From positions 31,375,985-31,439,984 of the forward strand of contig NC_133898.1 of assembly GCF_964199755.1 (NCBI RefSeq): a DNA stretch of 64,000 nucleotides, given 5' to 3'. The stretch is from Larus michahellis. Its lineage: Eukaryota; Chordata; Aves; Charadriiformes; Laridae. Below, piece by piece: positions 25,531 to 38,343 of the stretch. Every line of letters starts with the position of its first letter. Position 1 is the stretch's first letter. The notes below the pieces were generated by a model. The model saw only the letters and a list, made by a program, of their open reading frames with translations. It searched no databases and was not told the DNA's origin. A program made the translations under genes and the position numbers.

Positions 25531-28500
25531 TAAACACTTCCAAGAGCTAAGAGGACAGTTGCTGGTATGCGGATGAACACTCTGAAAGGAAAAGAATAAA
25601 TTAACATCAAATGGGCTTCTCCTCCTCCCACTCTGCATACAGAATGTCTTAAGGAGACCATAGCACAGTATCAGTACTGCCTCCCAACACACTCTGTATC
25701 CCAAGAACCCCTCCTAGTCCTCTGCAACCTCCAATAACTTCACTTTCACTGAAAATAAACCTCCTACTTTGGTCTTTCTTTCATGAAATTATTGGTGGTG
25801 TCTTCTGGAAGGTGCAAATTGATTAATTTCCCGAGTTCTTTTTTATGTCTAAAAGAACTGGCATTGTAAGGTGCTTTTCAGGGGCTACGTAAGGATGGCA
25901 TCCTTAATTAATACCCAATTGGATTCAGCTATTGACATCTGTGATTTCATGCTGTTAAAGAACTGGTATATGCTTGATGTCACCTGTATTTTCAAAGGTA
26001 CCCTACTTACGTTTTTTCTATCCAGCCTACATATTAAAGGAGGAGCGTTAGTAAAATGTCAGCACTTACTGCGTTGTTGTATCGGTGAATACTCTTCAGT
26101 GAATCAGAGGCTTATGGTTACCTTACATTTCAGGCCACAGAGATGAGGACTGAGATGTGGAAGAACACTTTCCCAGGCAGGGCAGCAGCCCTGGTCGTGG
26201 CTCTCTTGTGGTTCCCCTCCCAGCTTCACCAGAGACCTCTCAGATACCAGTCCAGCTGACAAAAAGGTGTGTGTAAAGTTTAATGTGCAAAGATGGGATT
26301 TGTTTCTGAACTTCAAAATGCCAACTTGTTTTGCCATGGTTAACAAGGAATGAAACCTCTGGTGCTCATGGTAAGAGAACGTGGCTGAGAGAGTGGAGGA
26401 ATGGAAATTCAGCTGTGCTGTGATAATGTTCACGGCTTTTCTTTATCCTGTATGAGGCAACATGATTATGTTTAAACTTCAGTGAAAACAACCAGAAAAC
26501 TCTTGTCGTTGTATCGTGTCAGCTTTGATCTGTTATACTTGAGTACGTGTTTTTTGTTTGTTACAGGCTCCCAATCTTTGCTCTAAAAACTATGCTCAGA
26601 GTATTGGATCACTTTTCTCCATATCAGTGAATCTGCTTATTGACATCCTGTTAGAGGCCTGTGCAAATAGTCTTCAAAAAGGAATAAATGAAAGACACTA
26701 GTGAAAAGCGAAGTTTGACCAGAGGGCAAAGTTCTGTCAAAAACACTTTATCTTTCTTTGTTACTGAGACACGACCAGATGTTTGTTTATAACAAAATGC
26801 CTGAGTTGGGATTTTTGAAAGCCCAGATGAGGAAAACTGTATCTAATTGCTGCTAGGAGTGCAGCCATGTCCTAGCTGCAACCTGGGTTGGTGTGTCCTA
26901 AAATGCTATATTTGGAGATTCTGGGAGTGGAATAAAAGTGTATATGTTTTCGCTGAAAGGAGATAGGGCTGTCAGTTCAGAAACACACTGAACATCTGCT
27001 CTGGCTGAGCCCTGTGGTTCAACTAGATTAAAGCCCCACATTAAAATGATCATCAGTCAATCAGAACACTTCCTCAGTCTGAGAAACATAACATCACGCT
27101 CAGTGTTGCAGTTTCCAAAGAAGCTGATGTGTCGTGGTAAGAAAAAAAAAAATCAGAACAGTGAAATTTGTCACAATTGTGGGGCTTTTTTGGCTTGTGT
27201 GACATCACAGACTAGTGTTTAACCTCGGATCAAAAAACTTGGAATTTGTTGTCCTAAATGACTTTAAATCCAGCTAATTATTTTGACCATATCTTGGTTA
27301 TTAACTCTAGTTAGCAAAATGAAACGTAATTTGTGTTCTTCTAGCTTTGGGAGTGTTTCCAACCAATAAATCTGTAGCACAGACCACAAATTTGTGTTGT
27401 TTCAGTGGCACAGAGATCATTTTCCTTTTATTTCAACCCCTAGATAGCCATTTAGGACTACCAGACTATAGGTCTTATAAATTAGAGGACTATGAATTGC
27501 CAGGAAAGTTCTGTTTTATGAATAAAAATAAAGCCACCATTACAAAAAGAAAACTCTACCCTGCCAGACAAATCAAGATAACCCTCTTCAGTTGGCATTT
27601 GGCTGTAAACTAGTTGTATCATGTATTACGAATAATCCCTTGCATAAACAAGTTGATAACAATTGAGTAAATGTTGGTCTGAAGTATCTTAGATGATGAT
27701 TTGTGAAGCCTTTTGCTGTAACAATTTTGAATGACTTAGAATTAAATGTCGTTTCATTTACTAATGTGTTTGACTGGTTTGGTTTTGTTGTAGTGAAACA
27801 GAGAAGATAGAAGTGTATTTTTTTTCTGCACAGGGCATGTAACAGCATAATTTTTGAAGTTTATTTAATTTAGACCAGCTACAGAATGTATTCATCATTG
27901 TGGAAACACAGTGTTAATGAAAAAAATTCTCTAAGTCAATGTACAGCAAGTTGATGGTCTCTTTCAGAAACGCCCACTGCATGTTGAGGAAGCATCTGGT
28001 GCAACTTGGATGTTTTTTGTCAGTGATTTTAATCGCCAAATGTGCAAAAGAGCTTACTGCAAATATTTCATGATTTTTGCTGATGGAAGTTACAGATGTG
28101 AATTGAGAGACTGGAACCAAGGGAGAGATTTTGGCTATTTGGAGCCTGAAGTGCATTATAGTATGTGGAACCTGTGCGCTTCTCCTGTCCCCCTTCTCAT
28201 TCCTTCCCTCACACGCTCTTGGAACTGCAGCAGGAAGAAGGCTTCCCTCTTGGGAAGCATCAGTGATCCTTTTCCTTTGCAGACAGGGAATTTCTTGGAA
28301 GACAGACAGCTATGTTCCTCCCTCCTTTGAAGTTCTGGCTTGGCCTGGCCTGCTGCACTTTCCTGCTGGTAATATTTGTCCAGTTCTTTATTGGGATGAT
28401 GCTGAAAGCGACCTTGCAGCAATAGTTCTCACTGAGATGAGTGTTTATATCGCAGACCTTAAAAAGACCACACTAGATCAGATAAATGTCACGTTGTCTA

Positions 28501-28779
28501 TTCTTTTTGGGAACATTGTGAACTAGAATAGTTTGAAAAATAAAAAAAGGAACTGGGAGTCCAGTATTATCAGATGATCTTATGATCTGGGATGGTAAGG
28601 AGCAGCATTAAGGTGTCTGTGCGTTAACCTCTCCTACCAGAAGCTGCTCCAAAAAGTCACATTTACAGGCAATGCCATAGTTCTATGTAAAGTTCTGAGA
28701 AAGAGAGCTCAGTAGCTCAGAGAGAAAGGGAGGAAGGTGATGGCAGAATAAAACAATGAAAAATAAAAATGAGATAATT

Positions 28780-28900
28780 GTTATTTTCTCACCTTAGATG
28801 TTTTGGTTTTATTGATTATTGACCATGTCAAATTACTGATGTCATTTCCATGCATCCCAGCTCCTCTTCTCATAGTAACCGTTACTGTATTCCAAAGGAA
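28780..28900. promoter_or_regulatory. Candidate conserved non-coding element
   Basis: TTTTATTGATTATTGACC (near 28807) carries overlapping HOX/PBX-like and ATTA cores and is followed by a TGATGTCA CRE/ATF-like site near 28838. A perfect interrupted palindrome AGTAAC-C-GTTACT lies at 28874-28886. The motif cluster is visible; enhancer function is inference. Confidence 0.2.
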
Positions 28901-29539
28901 AAAAACAGCGTGGGGGCAGTAAGCAACTTGTTGACAAAACAAGTAAGGTTCTCATTAGAGAGGGAAACATTCTCTATCGTTTAGAGTGAAATTTAAGTCT
29001 ACCAAATGTCTTCAAATGTCACCATGTGTTCATGGTGACTATTCTCTTGGAAGGCATAGCATTTGTCTGATCAAGGGCCGAGTTGCTTTGTCATGTGGTT
29101 GGCATTACACCATGGATGTTCAAGTTACTGATAACGCTCTTCAGATGCATATAGAGATTTGGTGTAGTTGGCCTAGACTTGCACTAAATGTCAGGTGCCA
29201 CAGAGTGGCTTCGTCTTGGGAGAAAAGCAATGACCAAACTGCTGAAATGAAGGAACAAAGCAATTGTAGGAAAAAATGGTATGTAGAAAGGTGATGTTGC
29301 TGGAGCTTCTATTAAAAAGGTAGACATTTGACATTTATCAGATAAAATGAGATACGTTATATGTAGAGTTCTACAAAGAAATCAACACCACTGGCTGTGA
29401 AAAGCATTGCACTGGTGTCAAAGGAGAAATTTATAAAACTGGTGAACTAGAAGCATTACTCCCTGGGCTGGCAACTACAGGCTTAAATGAAACATTTGCT
29501 ATAATTTACCAAATGATGCTATGATTTGCTATGATTTAG

Positions 29540-29962
29540 CCCTCCAGAGGTCTGGAGCACCTCTGCTATGAGGACAGGCCGAAAGAGTTGGGGTTGTTCA
29601 GCCTGGAGAAGAGAAGGCTCCAGGGTGACCTTATAGCAGCCTCCCAGTACCTAAAAGGGGCCTACAGGAGAGATGGGGAGGGGCTCTTTATCAGGGAGTG
29701 TAATGATAGGACAAAGGGTAACAGTTTTAAAGAGGGGAGATTTAGATGAGATATTAGGAAGAAATTCTTTACTGTGAGGGTGGTGAGGCACTGGAACAGG
29801 CTGCCCAGGGAAGCTGTGGCTGCCCCATCCCTGGAAGTGTTCAAGGCCAGGCTGGATGGGGCTTTGAGCAGCCTGGTCTAGTGGGAGGTGTCCCTGCCCA
29901 TGGCAGGGGGTTGAAACTAGATGATCTTTAAGGTCCCTTCCAACCCAAACCATTCTATGATT
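29540..29962 (+). mobile_element. CR1 LINE, 5'-truncated 3'-end fragment
   Basis: This is a plus-strand avian CR1 fragment of about 423 bases. It begins near CTCCAGAGGTCTGGAGCACC and runs through AGAGTTGGGGTTGTTCAGCC, GGGGAGGGGCTCTTTATCAG and GAAGAAATTCTTTACTGTGA. It ends at the canonical tail AAGGTCCCTTCCAACCCAAA and CCATTCTATGATT. The region up to about 29920 corresponds to the ORF2 C-terminus but is interrupted by stops. Start and end both abut CTATGATTT in flanking DNA, which suggests microhomology at integration. It is clearly non-autonomous and inactive. Confidence 0.95.
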
Positions 29963-30540
29963 TCTTCAAGAAACGTCAGGTATAAAGAAAAATTATTCTA
30001 AGATTAAAAAGGTAGAGGGACAACAGAGTATGAAATTAGAGTATTTAATATGGTTACTTATGGTGGGAACTTGAGAGAGGGCAAATAAATTGTGAAAAGA
30101 CAAGTAGAAGCCTATTAGAGCAAGCAACCAAGTGTGGTCCAATTTGAAGAATGGACATTGTCTATGGGGATATGGTCGGGCTGAGCAGAATGGAATAACA
30201 GTATCAAGGTCTGAAAGAACAATGACACCGCGTTGTTCCTGAGATCTGCAAATCTGCTTCAGATCAAAAGAAAAACAGGCCTGCTAGCACACAGACTAGC
30301 AGGAGAATATTTTATACCTTGATTTTCTAACTAGAACTCATCTGCAATTACATTTCTCATTTCTGTGGTATTTTCAGCCAGTAAAGCAGCCACTTGTCTA
30401 GCAGTGCCTATAACCCTGCATCAGTCTCCAGCACTGGACTCCCCCAAGAGAGGACCCTGAAAGCAATTCAGCCACGCAGCAAAAGTACGTAATGTGCGAC
30501 TACCTGGGTTGGAGATGCCCTGAGTTAGTTTCCCAGATTA

Positions 30541-30740
30541 CCACCACGTGGGGTGGCCAGAGGTAGCGCAGGCCAACTCCCCTGCAAGAATCTGCCCTCT
30601 GACTCAGCCTGGTGGCTCCAGATGGATGGCAGAATGTAGCTGTGGTCACCATGTGTCACAGGGTCAGTGTGCCTGGCAGAGCGTGACAGCACATGGCCAG
30701 TCAGCTCTTCTCCTCCAACTGCCCCACCACGTGCTCCCAC
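30541..30740. promoter_or_regulatory. GC-rich patch with two CACGTG E-boxes
   Basis: Perfect E-boxes CACGTG occur at 30545-30550, inside CCACCACGTGGGGTGG, and at 30728-30733. An AP-1/NF-E2-like TGACTCAGC lies at 30600-30608. CACGTG is the class of site bound by USF and MYC/MAX dimers. The patch is GC-richer than its surroundings but not CpG-dense enough to be a CpG island. Function is inference. Confidence 0.22.
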
Positions 30741-33700
30741 CCCACACTTCTGCTCAAGGGCAAATCTGACGCGGCTATGCACAACGCTGAGCACACGGGC
30801 AGTTATTACGAGAGCAGTTAACGCTCTGAAACGTTACTCCTGAGCTTGCCTTGTGGTATCTTCTCTGTGCTGTCACACCTTGTTCAGTGTTTTACTGACA
30901 CTTGAGGATTTTGGAGAAGCATGCAGTAATTACTGTGTATTATTATAATCTGCGTTTCTGATATGTAGCTTACCATAAAACGCCTCTTAAACAATTTCTT
31001 GTTTTTTCTTGAAGGGTTGCTGCAAATGGCATCATTTGTGTGTGACCTTCAGTTGGATATGGTAACACCTTGTAAAGTACTTTAACAAGACAGAAATGCG
31101 TAAATAAAGTTTGGGTTTGGTTTCAAAGATCTTCCCTTTAGGAGACTGTAGTAAATTCAGCCCCCAGATTGACACCCTTTTCTCTGTATAAATTTAGTTT
31201 TCCAGGGCTAACATTTCTTTGTGGTGCAATTTAATTGCTTTACAAGGAAAGACTACAATAGCGCTATATATCTACAGTGGCTTTCCCTAGCTTTTGGAAA
31301 GTATATGGTTTTACAATTAGGCAACAGGGATGCTCTAGTCTGTCATGTATTTGGGTTTGTTAAATCCATTAGCAAGCAATAAAATCTCTGGTATTCAATC
31401 TTTTTCACTATTTATATCTTATTTTTATCCCACCCTTTCACCCTTGGCTTTGGTTTTCTTTCACTTTTGCCATTTTATTTACAGCCACTAAACAGAAAGG
31501 ATGCCACTCCTGCTTCACAGCTCAGCAGACAGGTACTGGTGAATCACCGCGCTGTGCCATGCCTATTCAGCCTCTGCTGCCTGTGCAGTTTTTCATAACT
31601 GAGCTTTCTCCGTCACACCTCTAAAGCCCCTCTGAATGCAGTCTGTCCAATAAGGCCAGGCTCTTAAAATGGGTGCGAGTGCTACAGGTTTCCTGTATTT
31701 TTCTGGTTTCAGTGCTTTAAGCACAACTGTTTTTCACAATATCCTTCTTTAACCCAATGTACTCCTGCAGTCTCCGGTTCAATGTAATCCTTCAAGTGCT
31801 GGGCAGGGCCTAGGATTCCCACGTGGTTCACTGAGATGTCAGTGTATTTTCAAGGCCCAAACTGAGGGTTTGTTTTAAAAAAATTAAAATAATTAACAAA
31901 AAAAAAAAAGAGAGACAGACTAGAACTGTGTACACACTTCAGAAGTATGTGTATGGAAAGCAAGACTCCTAACTAAAAGTCTTCATAATTCCTTTTCCCC
32001 ATGTTCTGACTAATCCTGGACAGGATTACACAACACGGGGATGTCTCATGTGTAGGGTTTAGTTTTATGAGATCAGGGCAATGTTTATCCTCACTCAATA
32101 GGCAAGAAAGGGAAAGGACCTCACCCTGTTAGTCACCACGGTGGTTAGAACATTTGCTAGTTGTGGCTGGGCAGGAATGATGCACAAAGCCTGCTCCCTG
32201 TGAACGTGTTAGCCACTGGACTGGTTATGGGGAGTGGTGTCCTTTGCCACAGCCTATTGTGTAATGGGTAAACTTGGTTTTCCATCAGTTAGAAACTCCT
32301 CTCTGGAATGAAGCAGACCTCTAACAAAAACTTCTCTGCCTTGAGCAATTGCAGATGACATCCACATTGATACTGAGGAGAAAAAGCTGAAAGAGGTCCT
32401 AGGGTAGCATCCAGAATTTGCTTGGGCAGGCTTCAGAATGAAATCTCTGGAGAAAAAAGGAGACCTGTGTGGATATTTTGGTGAATCTAAAATCTTACAA
32501 AGAAAAAGCAGAAAAATCACAAGGCAGGTGAAGCCCAAAGCCTGCCATTTGTTTTCTGGCAATCTTGAGTCCTGATGATGCCTGGCGTTTGGAAGGATGT
32601 GTAGGAACTGGAGGAGCTACCATCACTTGGAGAGAGATTGGAAGTGTTCACTGAGAGTCCACAGCATGCAGAAGGGGGGGTGATAAAAGTGCCAGTAAAC
32701 AAGACGAGCTCCTCGGGGGAGCACTGAACACCAGCACAGCAGGTAAATTAATCTGGAAACAATTTGCTAGCTGTTGGCTGGGGGTATGACTAACGCAAGG
32801 ACTGAATACAGAGGCAAGAGCTTCTATTCAGCCAGACCATGTAGCAGCACAAAATATGATGTAGGAGCCTCCTCCGAGTCTGAAGTGGACACAAAGCTGG
32901 TACACAAAGCAGAATACAGATTGAGAAATACCACTCTGTGTTTAACTCGGCTATGTTTGTTGGTGGGGCAATTTTAGAGGACTGGAACACTTTTAGTTTG
33001 GATGTAGACAGTGTGATGATGGGATACACATACTGGGCTTTCAGGAAAAGCTGTAGGCAACAAGACGTGAAACAGAAACACAAGATTTACAACTAAGGGT
33101 TTTACAGCATATAAGGGTAAAAAAAATTATGAGGATAAAATTTGCAATTGTATATTTGGGGAAAAAGCATCTTTTACTAGATCAAAACCACGTCAACCAC
33201 ATCAAGAGGGCATGCTTACTGGAAAGACAGGGGACTTAACCTACTAAAGCCTTTGAACTCATCTTTCAGGTAACAGGGATGCTCCCATCAGGGTACGAAG
33301 TGGTCTGAGGAATGAGTTTGTCTCTAGAAGACTTCCTTTTCTATAGAGGTGGGGTTTGTAAAAAGCCTGGTAGGTGCGTTGCGCAGAGCTCATAGACCAA
33401 GTAGCCAAACCGTGGTGTCACGGTGGCAAATTTGGCTCCACTGGCTACAGAAATGGAGTGACTGGGCTTAACTCGTTAGCATGGTGTGGGGGTTTCTGAG
33501 GTCCAGGCTTGCTTAGAGGACTGCTCCTGAGAGCTGAGCTGGGCCTTTTAGGCCTTTCCTTCACCTGCTGAACTTCTGGTGACATGGCAGTGCCCACACA
33601 CAGAAGCATTGCCTGAAGCCCCTCCCCTGCATGACCGGTGAGAGTCCCAGCCCTGTCCATGCGGGAAGCAATCCGGTGTGTCAAACGGCAACCCGGCAGC

Positions 33701-34154
33701 TTGCTTCCCTCCCACAAGGCAGGGCGTGCAGCACGTACGTGATGGGCTCAGCTCCCCTGTGGGGCAACCTCAGCCTTCAGGACTGTTACTTTTCAGGTTA
33801 CAGTGAGTTCAATGAGATTTAAGGTGACTGTTTCACTCCAAGCTGCTGATGAACTGGCAACTGCTATGTTGGTGATGTGTTTGTGATTATCCTACTGAGA
33901 GTTTAAATTTATTTTATTTTTGCTGGTTGATATTTGCTGTCCCTGGGGCAGGGCATTACATTGTATGCTCTGTGTACAACATTATGGTTACTCTTCAAAT
34001 ATGTAAATAGAAAGAAGTTATTTCTCTTAGATCTCTAGCTATTAGGACTCATTTTTAATGCTACATACATTTGCTACACTTCCCTTGGTTTTTGAAGCCC
34101 CTATTCTCAAATCTCAATCTTTATTTACAAGTATTATTAGAGTTGATAGCTTGT

Positions 34155-34171
34155 AAAAAAAAAAAAAAAAA
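34155..34171 (+). repeat. Poly-A homopolymer, 17 A
   Basis: Seventeen uninterrupted A lie between TTGT and TTATAAATTG. No poly-A signal or retroposon body is recognised upstream. Confidence 0.93.
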
Positions 34172-36719
34172 TTATAAATTGTTTTTGCTGACTAAAGCAA
34201 TGTCCCTAAGCACAGCAGATAGATTCTTTTCAATGATGTGTTCAAAAACCTTCAGGGACTGCTTGGTTTTTCTATGTACTATTATTAATGCTGTAGTTTT
34301 GTTATCAAGACTGTCAGTTTCTTCTTGCAGCAAACCTTTATTACGAGGCTGACCCACCTAACACCTCCCTATTAGTAACAGAAACAAATAAGAGTTGATT
34401 GTTCAGCTGCTGTCATTTAAAAAGACTAAATCAACCTGCCACAAAAGAATAATTCCCTCTGGTAACTTTATCCATTTGCCCTTGGTGGTGACACTGTGGA
34501 TACCACCCTGGTTGAACTATATAGAGAAGCACTTTGAAATATATAGCTTTGCACAATGTTGTAATTGAAAAAAATTGAAAAGCCATACATGGTTCAGTAA
34601 TCTGAAAAGAATGCAAAGGTTCAGTTCTAATTGCTTTGCACAATTTAATACCATTTTGCTCCGCTTTCCAAATGGGTTTATTCTGCTGTTCGACGTATAT
34701 CTATTATATAATTTGGCAGCATTGCCTATATACAGGCAGCACTGTTTTTTTTTAAAAGGATATGTCAGCATTTTAATTTTATGTTCTGACCACATTTTAA
34801 AAAGACTTACCTAACCAAATGACCCACTCCAGGTGTTTGCTACTCCAGCGAGAAGGGTGGCTGCTCCTCCAGTGTCCTGAGAAGGGTTCAGTAACCTGTG
34901 AGATGAGTTAAGGGCCTGACTTTAAGCTTAGTCATTAAAGAAGTCTTTCTCCTATTGTGTCTTGGAATCAAGTCTCTACATTCTCTTTGGACTGGGGAAG
35001 CTTTAAAAGCTGTCATGAAATATGTGCTTTTCAAAATTTACTTTGTAACATTCACTCGGATTGGCTTCTATTTATTTTACATACCATTCTTCTAGGCGTT
35101 TCTGGATATTAAAGCTGGTATACTGCCTATCTGTGAAAAGCAGCTATGCTGAAATCTAAGGACAGATGACTCTGAACAGACAGTCATCAGAATGGAACTT
35201 CATCTTTAACTTACAATTCCTTTTTTTTTAAACACATGACATCATTATTTTAGTGTCACATTTTGCTCTTACTGCATTCCTCACATAAATCCCACATAAA
35301 ATATGACCATGCCTGAGACTACTTTTTTTTTTTGGCAGATAAGTTTATCTAAAGAATTGTTAATAGTATTAATATCTATAAATACCACAAAGACTAAATC
35401 ACCATGCATCTTTCTAAAGCAAATTATCTTACTACTGATAGGGGTGGTAATAAAAGTTACTTAAGATGTAATTCAGAATATATATGTATTTTTATATATA
35501 TTTCAAGCCTTTTCTTCCAACTAAGTAGAGGATTCTTTCAGTTGATGGGGTTTTGCATCTGCTTGTTTTAAGGTTTCTGTGTTGGTTTTATAATGATACA
35601 AATGAAAAAAGAGTCATACTGGGACTTAAAGCAGGCAACACCAATAGGGTCGAATTGTTAAAAAGCTTAGGAAAAAAACTTGCAATATTTTCAAGGTCTG
35701 TATAGATGTATATATGCAAAAGGCATGAATATAAATACAATCACACATTTCATGTGTGCCAAAATGTATGCTAGTAAATATTACAGTGCTTTTGGGAGGC
35801 TTATTGGAAACACAATCCCAGATGAGGGAAGTGTATGAGAATAAGTATATTGTCAGACTATCGGGATGTGAACTGCACAATGGAACAGAACGAACAGCAG
35901 AGAGAAGCAGCTTTCTTCTAAAAAGTAAATTTAAAATCAAGTACATCTTCTCCATTTGTGGTGGGAAAATCAAAGACAAATGGAGATAAATTAATAAATG
36001 AAGATACACTGAGGTAAAAACAATTGATAGTTGAGACAGCTGAGATTGAAACTGCTTTTGGATGTCACTTAGTGGCATTGCACAATGTTCTTTGTTCTAG
36101 GGCAAGCAGGCTTTAGAAAGCCTGTAGGAGATAGGAAGTTTGTCTGGAGTTTCTAGATGTCTAGAGTCTATTTTGTATATACGTCATTCTCCACGTAGTG
36201 CTAGATGTAAATTCTTGAAGCATACTAACTTTCAGCATATTTGTATCCCAATGATATTGGCTTTTATTATTCAAGAATTAAAGTCTTTTATGCAAACTAC
36301 TTTCTGATTACCTATCAGTACGTTAATTATAGGGCATTATTCCGTTTTTAAGAGAGTGTTTCTTAAAATTAAGCTAGCCAATGGTAATTTTGTCTCTCTT
36401 GCCTATTTTGACTAGTCCTGCAAACAGTTTGGAACTGATCACTCAGATCTTGGCCAAGCAATGGTCAGGTCCCGACTGCTTTCTGTGGAGGTAGGTGTGG
36501 AGTCCACTGAAGATTATTTCACTATAGCTGAAAAAAGAAGCATTGAATTGGGAATCAATAATAAGAATGAAAGAGTTAACTTCTACGGTTTCACTGCCGC
36601 TCTGCTGTTGCAGGGACATTATTAACAAAGGCTGGATTGTTGTTTTGGCTACAAGTATTAAGTACAAAAGAACTTTATGAAGGTCCCAGACACAGACTGG
36701 CATTTAGACTGACTGTCCT

Positions 36720-36930
36720 TTTCCAAAGCAGCTTTTCTATTAAATGAGTCCATTATTAAAACATGGCAGCTTTAATTAAATCTCTATAATCTCCCATCAG
36801 GAAAATGGCATTAGCCTCCTAGCCAGGAAAATATGGTAAGTCCAAACAGTATTCCTGTTATTAGCGCTTGATTGTCTGTTGGAGCGTTTGATCAAAGGCA
36901 TGGAGATTTTGATGTTGTTTTACAGTAAGG
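36720..36930. promoter_or_regulatory. Candidate conserved non-coding element
   Basis: This AT-rich stretch carries CAGCTTTAATTAAATC (homeodomain-type TTAATTAA, near 36768) and a perfect TCF/LEF-type GATCAAAGG at 36890-36898. It also holds several ATTA cores. Composition and motif clustering resemble developmental enhancers. Conservation cannot be seen from one sequence. Confidence 0.22.
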
Positions 36931-38094
36931 CTGGCCCGATGTACTCAGGAGTGCGTGTGTGTATGGTGGGGGTTTATAACAATTGCAACTCTTTCTGAAC
37001 ACTGGACTCAAATCCTAAAGGCTGCACAGAATACTCCTCTTGTACTGGCCTGGCTCCTCCTTGTGTGGTGCAGCTGCGTCACTACAGAAGTGCTTCAACT
37101 AGCTGAATTTATTGGCACATGAGAAAAAAGATGAGCGTGTAAGACGTGTTTACCAAACATAGATGTGTCTTCCCCTAAGGGCTGTAGTGCTGGGAATTGT
37201 AGGTATATACAAAAATAAAATTATTATTTAATTTCCTTTTTGGTTAGATTATGCTAAATAACTTGATTTAAAATCACACCTTTAAATACACCTCACCTTT
37301 AAACGTGAGATCAGAAGCATCTCTAAAGGATTTCGCCCATCTCTCTGGATAAAAGCACTAGAGATACAGAGCTGGTAAATAACAATAATTGATGTGGTTG
37401 TTTAATGAATGGATTTGTTTGCATGTTTCTGTCCAACTTAGCTTTAAGATTTATGCTTAATTCTTGTCTATTCTCCACTTTTGTGCAGGTGACATAGTGA
37501 CACCAGACTGAGATGGCGGGTGGTGTGCAGGAGATCTGTTCGCACAGTGTCCGAGTACACACTACCACGGAGAAGTACTCAGGTTGTCTGTGTCATCAGA
37601 TGAGCTAATTCTTTCTTCTAGGGAAAGGCAACAGAAGAAAAGATCATGGGGCTGCTTGTGCTGGAAGTCCACTTGTCACTTGTCCATCATCGCTTCCCTT
37701 CCTGCTCCCACTGAAATCACTGACAGCTGCTATTGACTTCAGGAGAATGAGCATGAAGTCCCCTGTGACAAATATGAAAATGATGGTAGTCCTAGACTTC
37801 TGAGTTTTATAGGAATGCAATTATCTTAAATATGGGCTGTTACTACCACCACAAAAAAAAGGAGGAGGGATGCAATTACCCAGAGAACATGTGGCATGCT
37901 TTTCATTGATTAGACTGTCCTGTTTGATTAAATTCCTCAGTATTTTTAATTTTCTAGCCCTAATTGCTGCCTTACATCTTTCTTGGGTCCCTTTGTTCTA
38001 ACTCATCTGCTTTCAGGTCCAGATTTATTTTTTCAATGCATTCATATTCTCCACAAACGTATCCTGTCATTATGTGTTTTATCTGTCTCTGCAG

Positions 38095-38343
38095 ATGGTT
38101 ATTTGACAGAAACTTTCCATCGACTCCAGAGAATGGGTCCTGTAAATACCCTTTGTGGTTCTCAGACGGAGTACTTGCAAAATGGAATTGATTAAAAGGT
38201 CACAAAACATTACTGCTGCAATGTCTGAATTGCTCCATCAAAGTGGTAGTGTGACAAATGTGTGCAAATCTTTTCAACGGTCTAGTCTGGATTTTAAAAA
38301 ATTGTTGTATCTTTCAGATCAGCTTTCTGATGTTTCCCGATGA
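38095..38343 (+). pseudogene. Possible decayed coding remnant, two frames
   Basis: A pyrimidine-rich acceptor TTTTATCTGTCTCTGCAG ends at 38094. The following 99 bases read openly as a mixed, protein-like peptide beginning DGYLTETFHRLQ and stopping at 38193-38195. A second frame, shifted by one, then stays open to 38343 and includes AAMSELLHQSG and DFKKLLYLSDQLSD. The arrangement would fit a frameshifted exon or retrocopy. I do not recognise the protein, and the peptide lengths are within chance expectation, so confidence is low. Confidence 0.12.

Larger units (their letters stand above)
23531..29539. other. Non-coding, mostly single-copy DNA
   Basis: No coding exon or classified repeat was recognised. 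The stretch contains a pyrimidine and poly-T region (25378-25530) and an AT-rich conserved-element-like stretch (about 28780-28900). Frames at 27347-27613, 28010-28330, 28131-28526 and 28986-29294 were inspected and show no known domain. Confidence 0.7.

Noticed and set aside
25318..25704. 128-codon minus-strand frame with a Lys run
   Set aside because: The Lys run is the translated complement of the poly-T tract, and the frame has no other support.
28010..28526. Two overlapping plus-strand frames of 106 and 131 codons
   Set aside because: The overlapping frames on the same strand show no domain or exon signals. The minus-strand frame across the same DNA is equally open, which suggests local composition.
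31103..31130. AATAAA followed by GT-rich GTTTGGGTTTGG, a possible gene 3' end
   Set aside because: No upstream exon or transcript-like structure is visible. AATAAA is frequent in AT-rich DNA and one downstream GT stretch is not enough.
35626..36078. 150-codon minus-strand frame
   Set aside because: The composition is that of translated AT-rich DNA (many Ile, Leu, Phe, Ser) with no domain and no splice context. The length fits chance for this window size.
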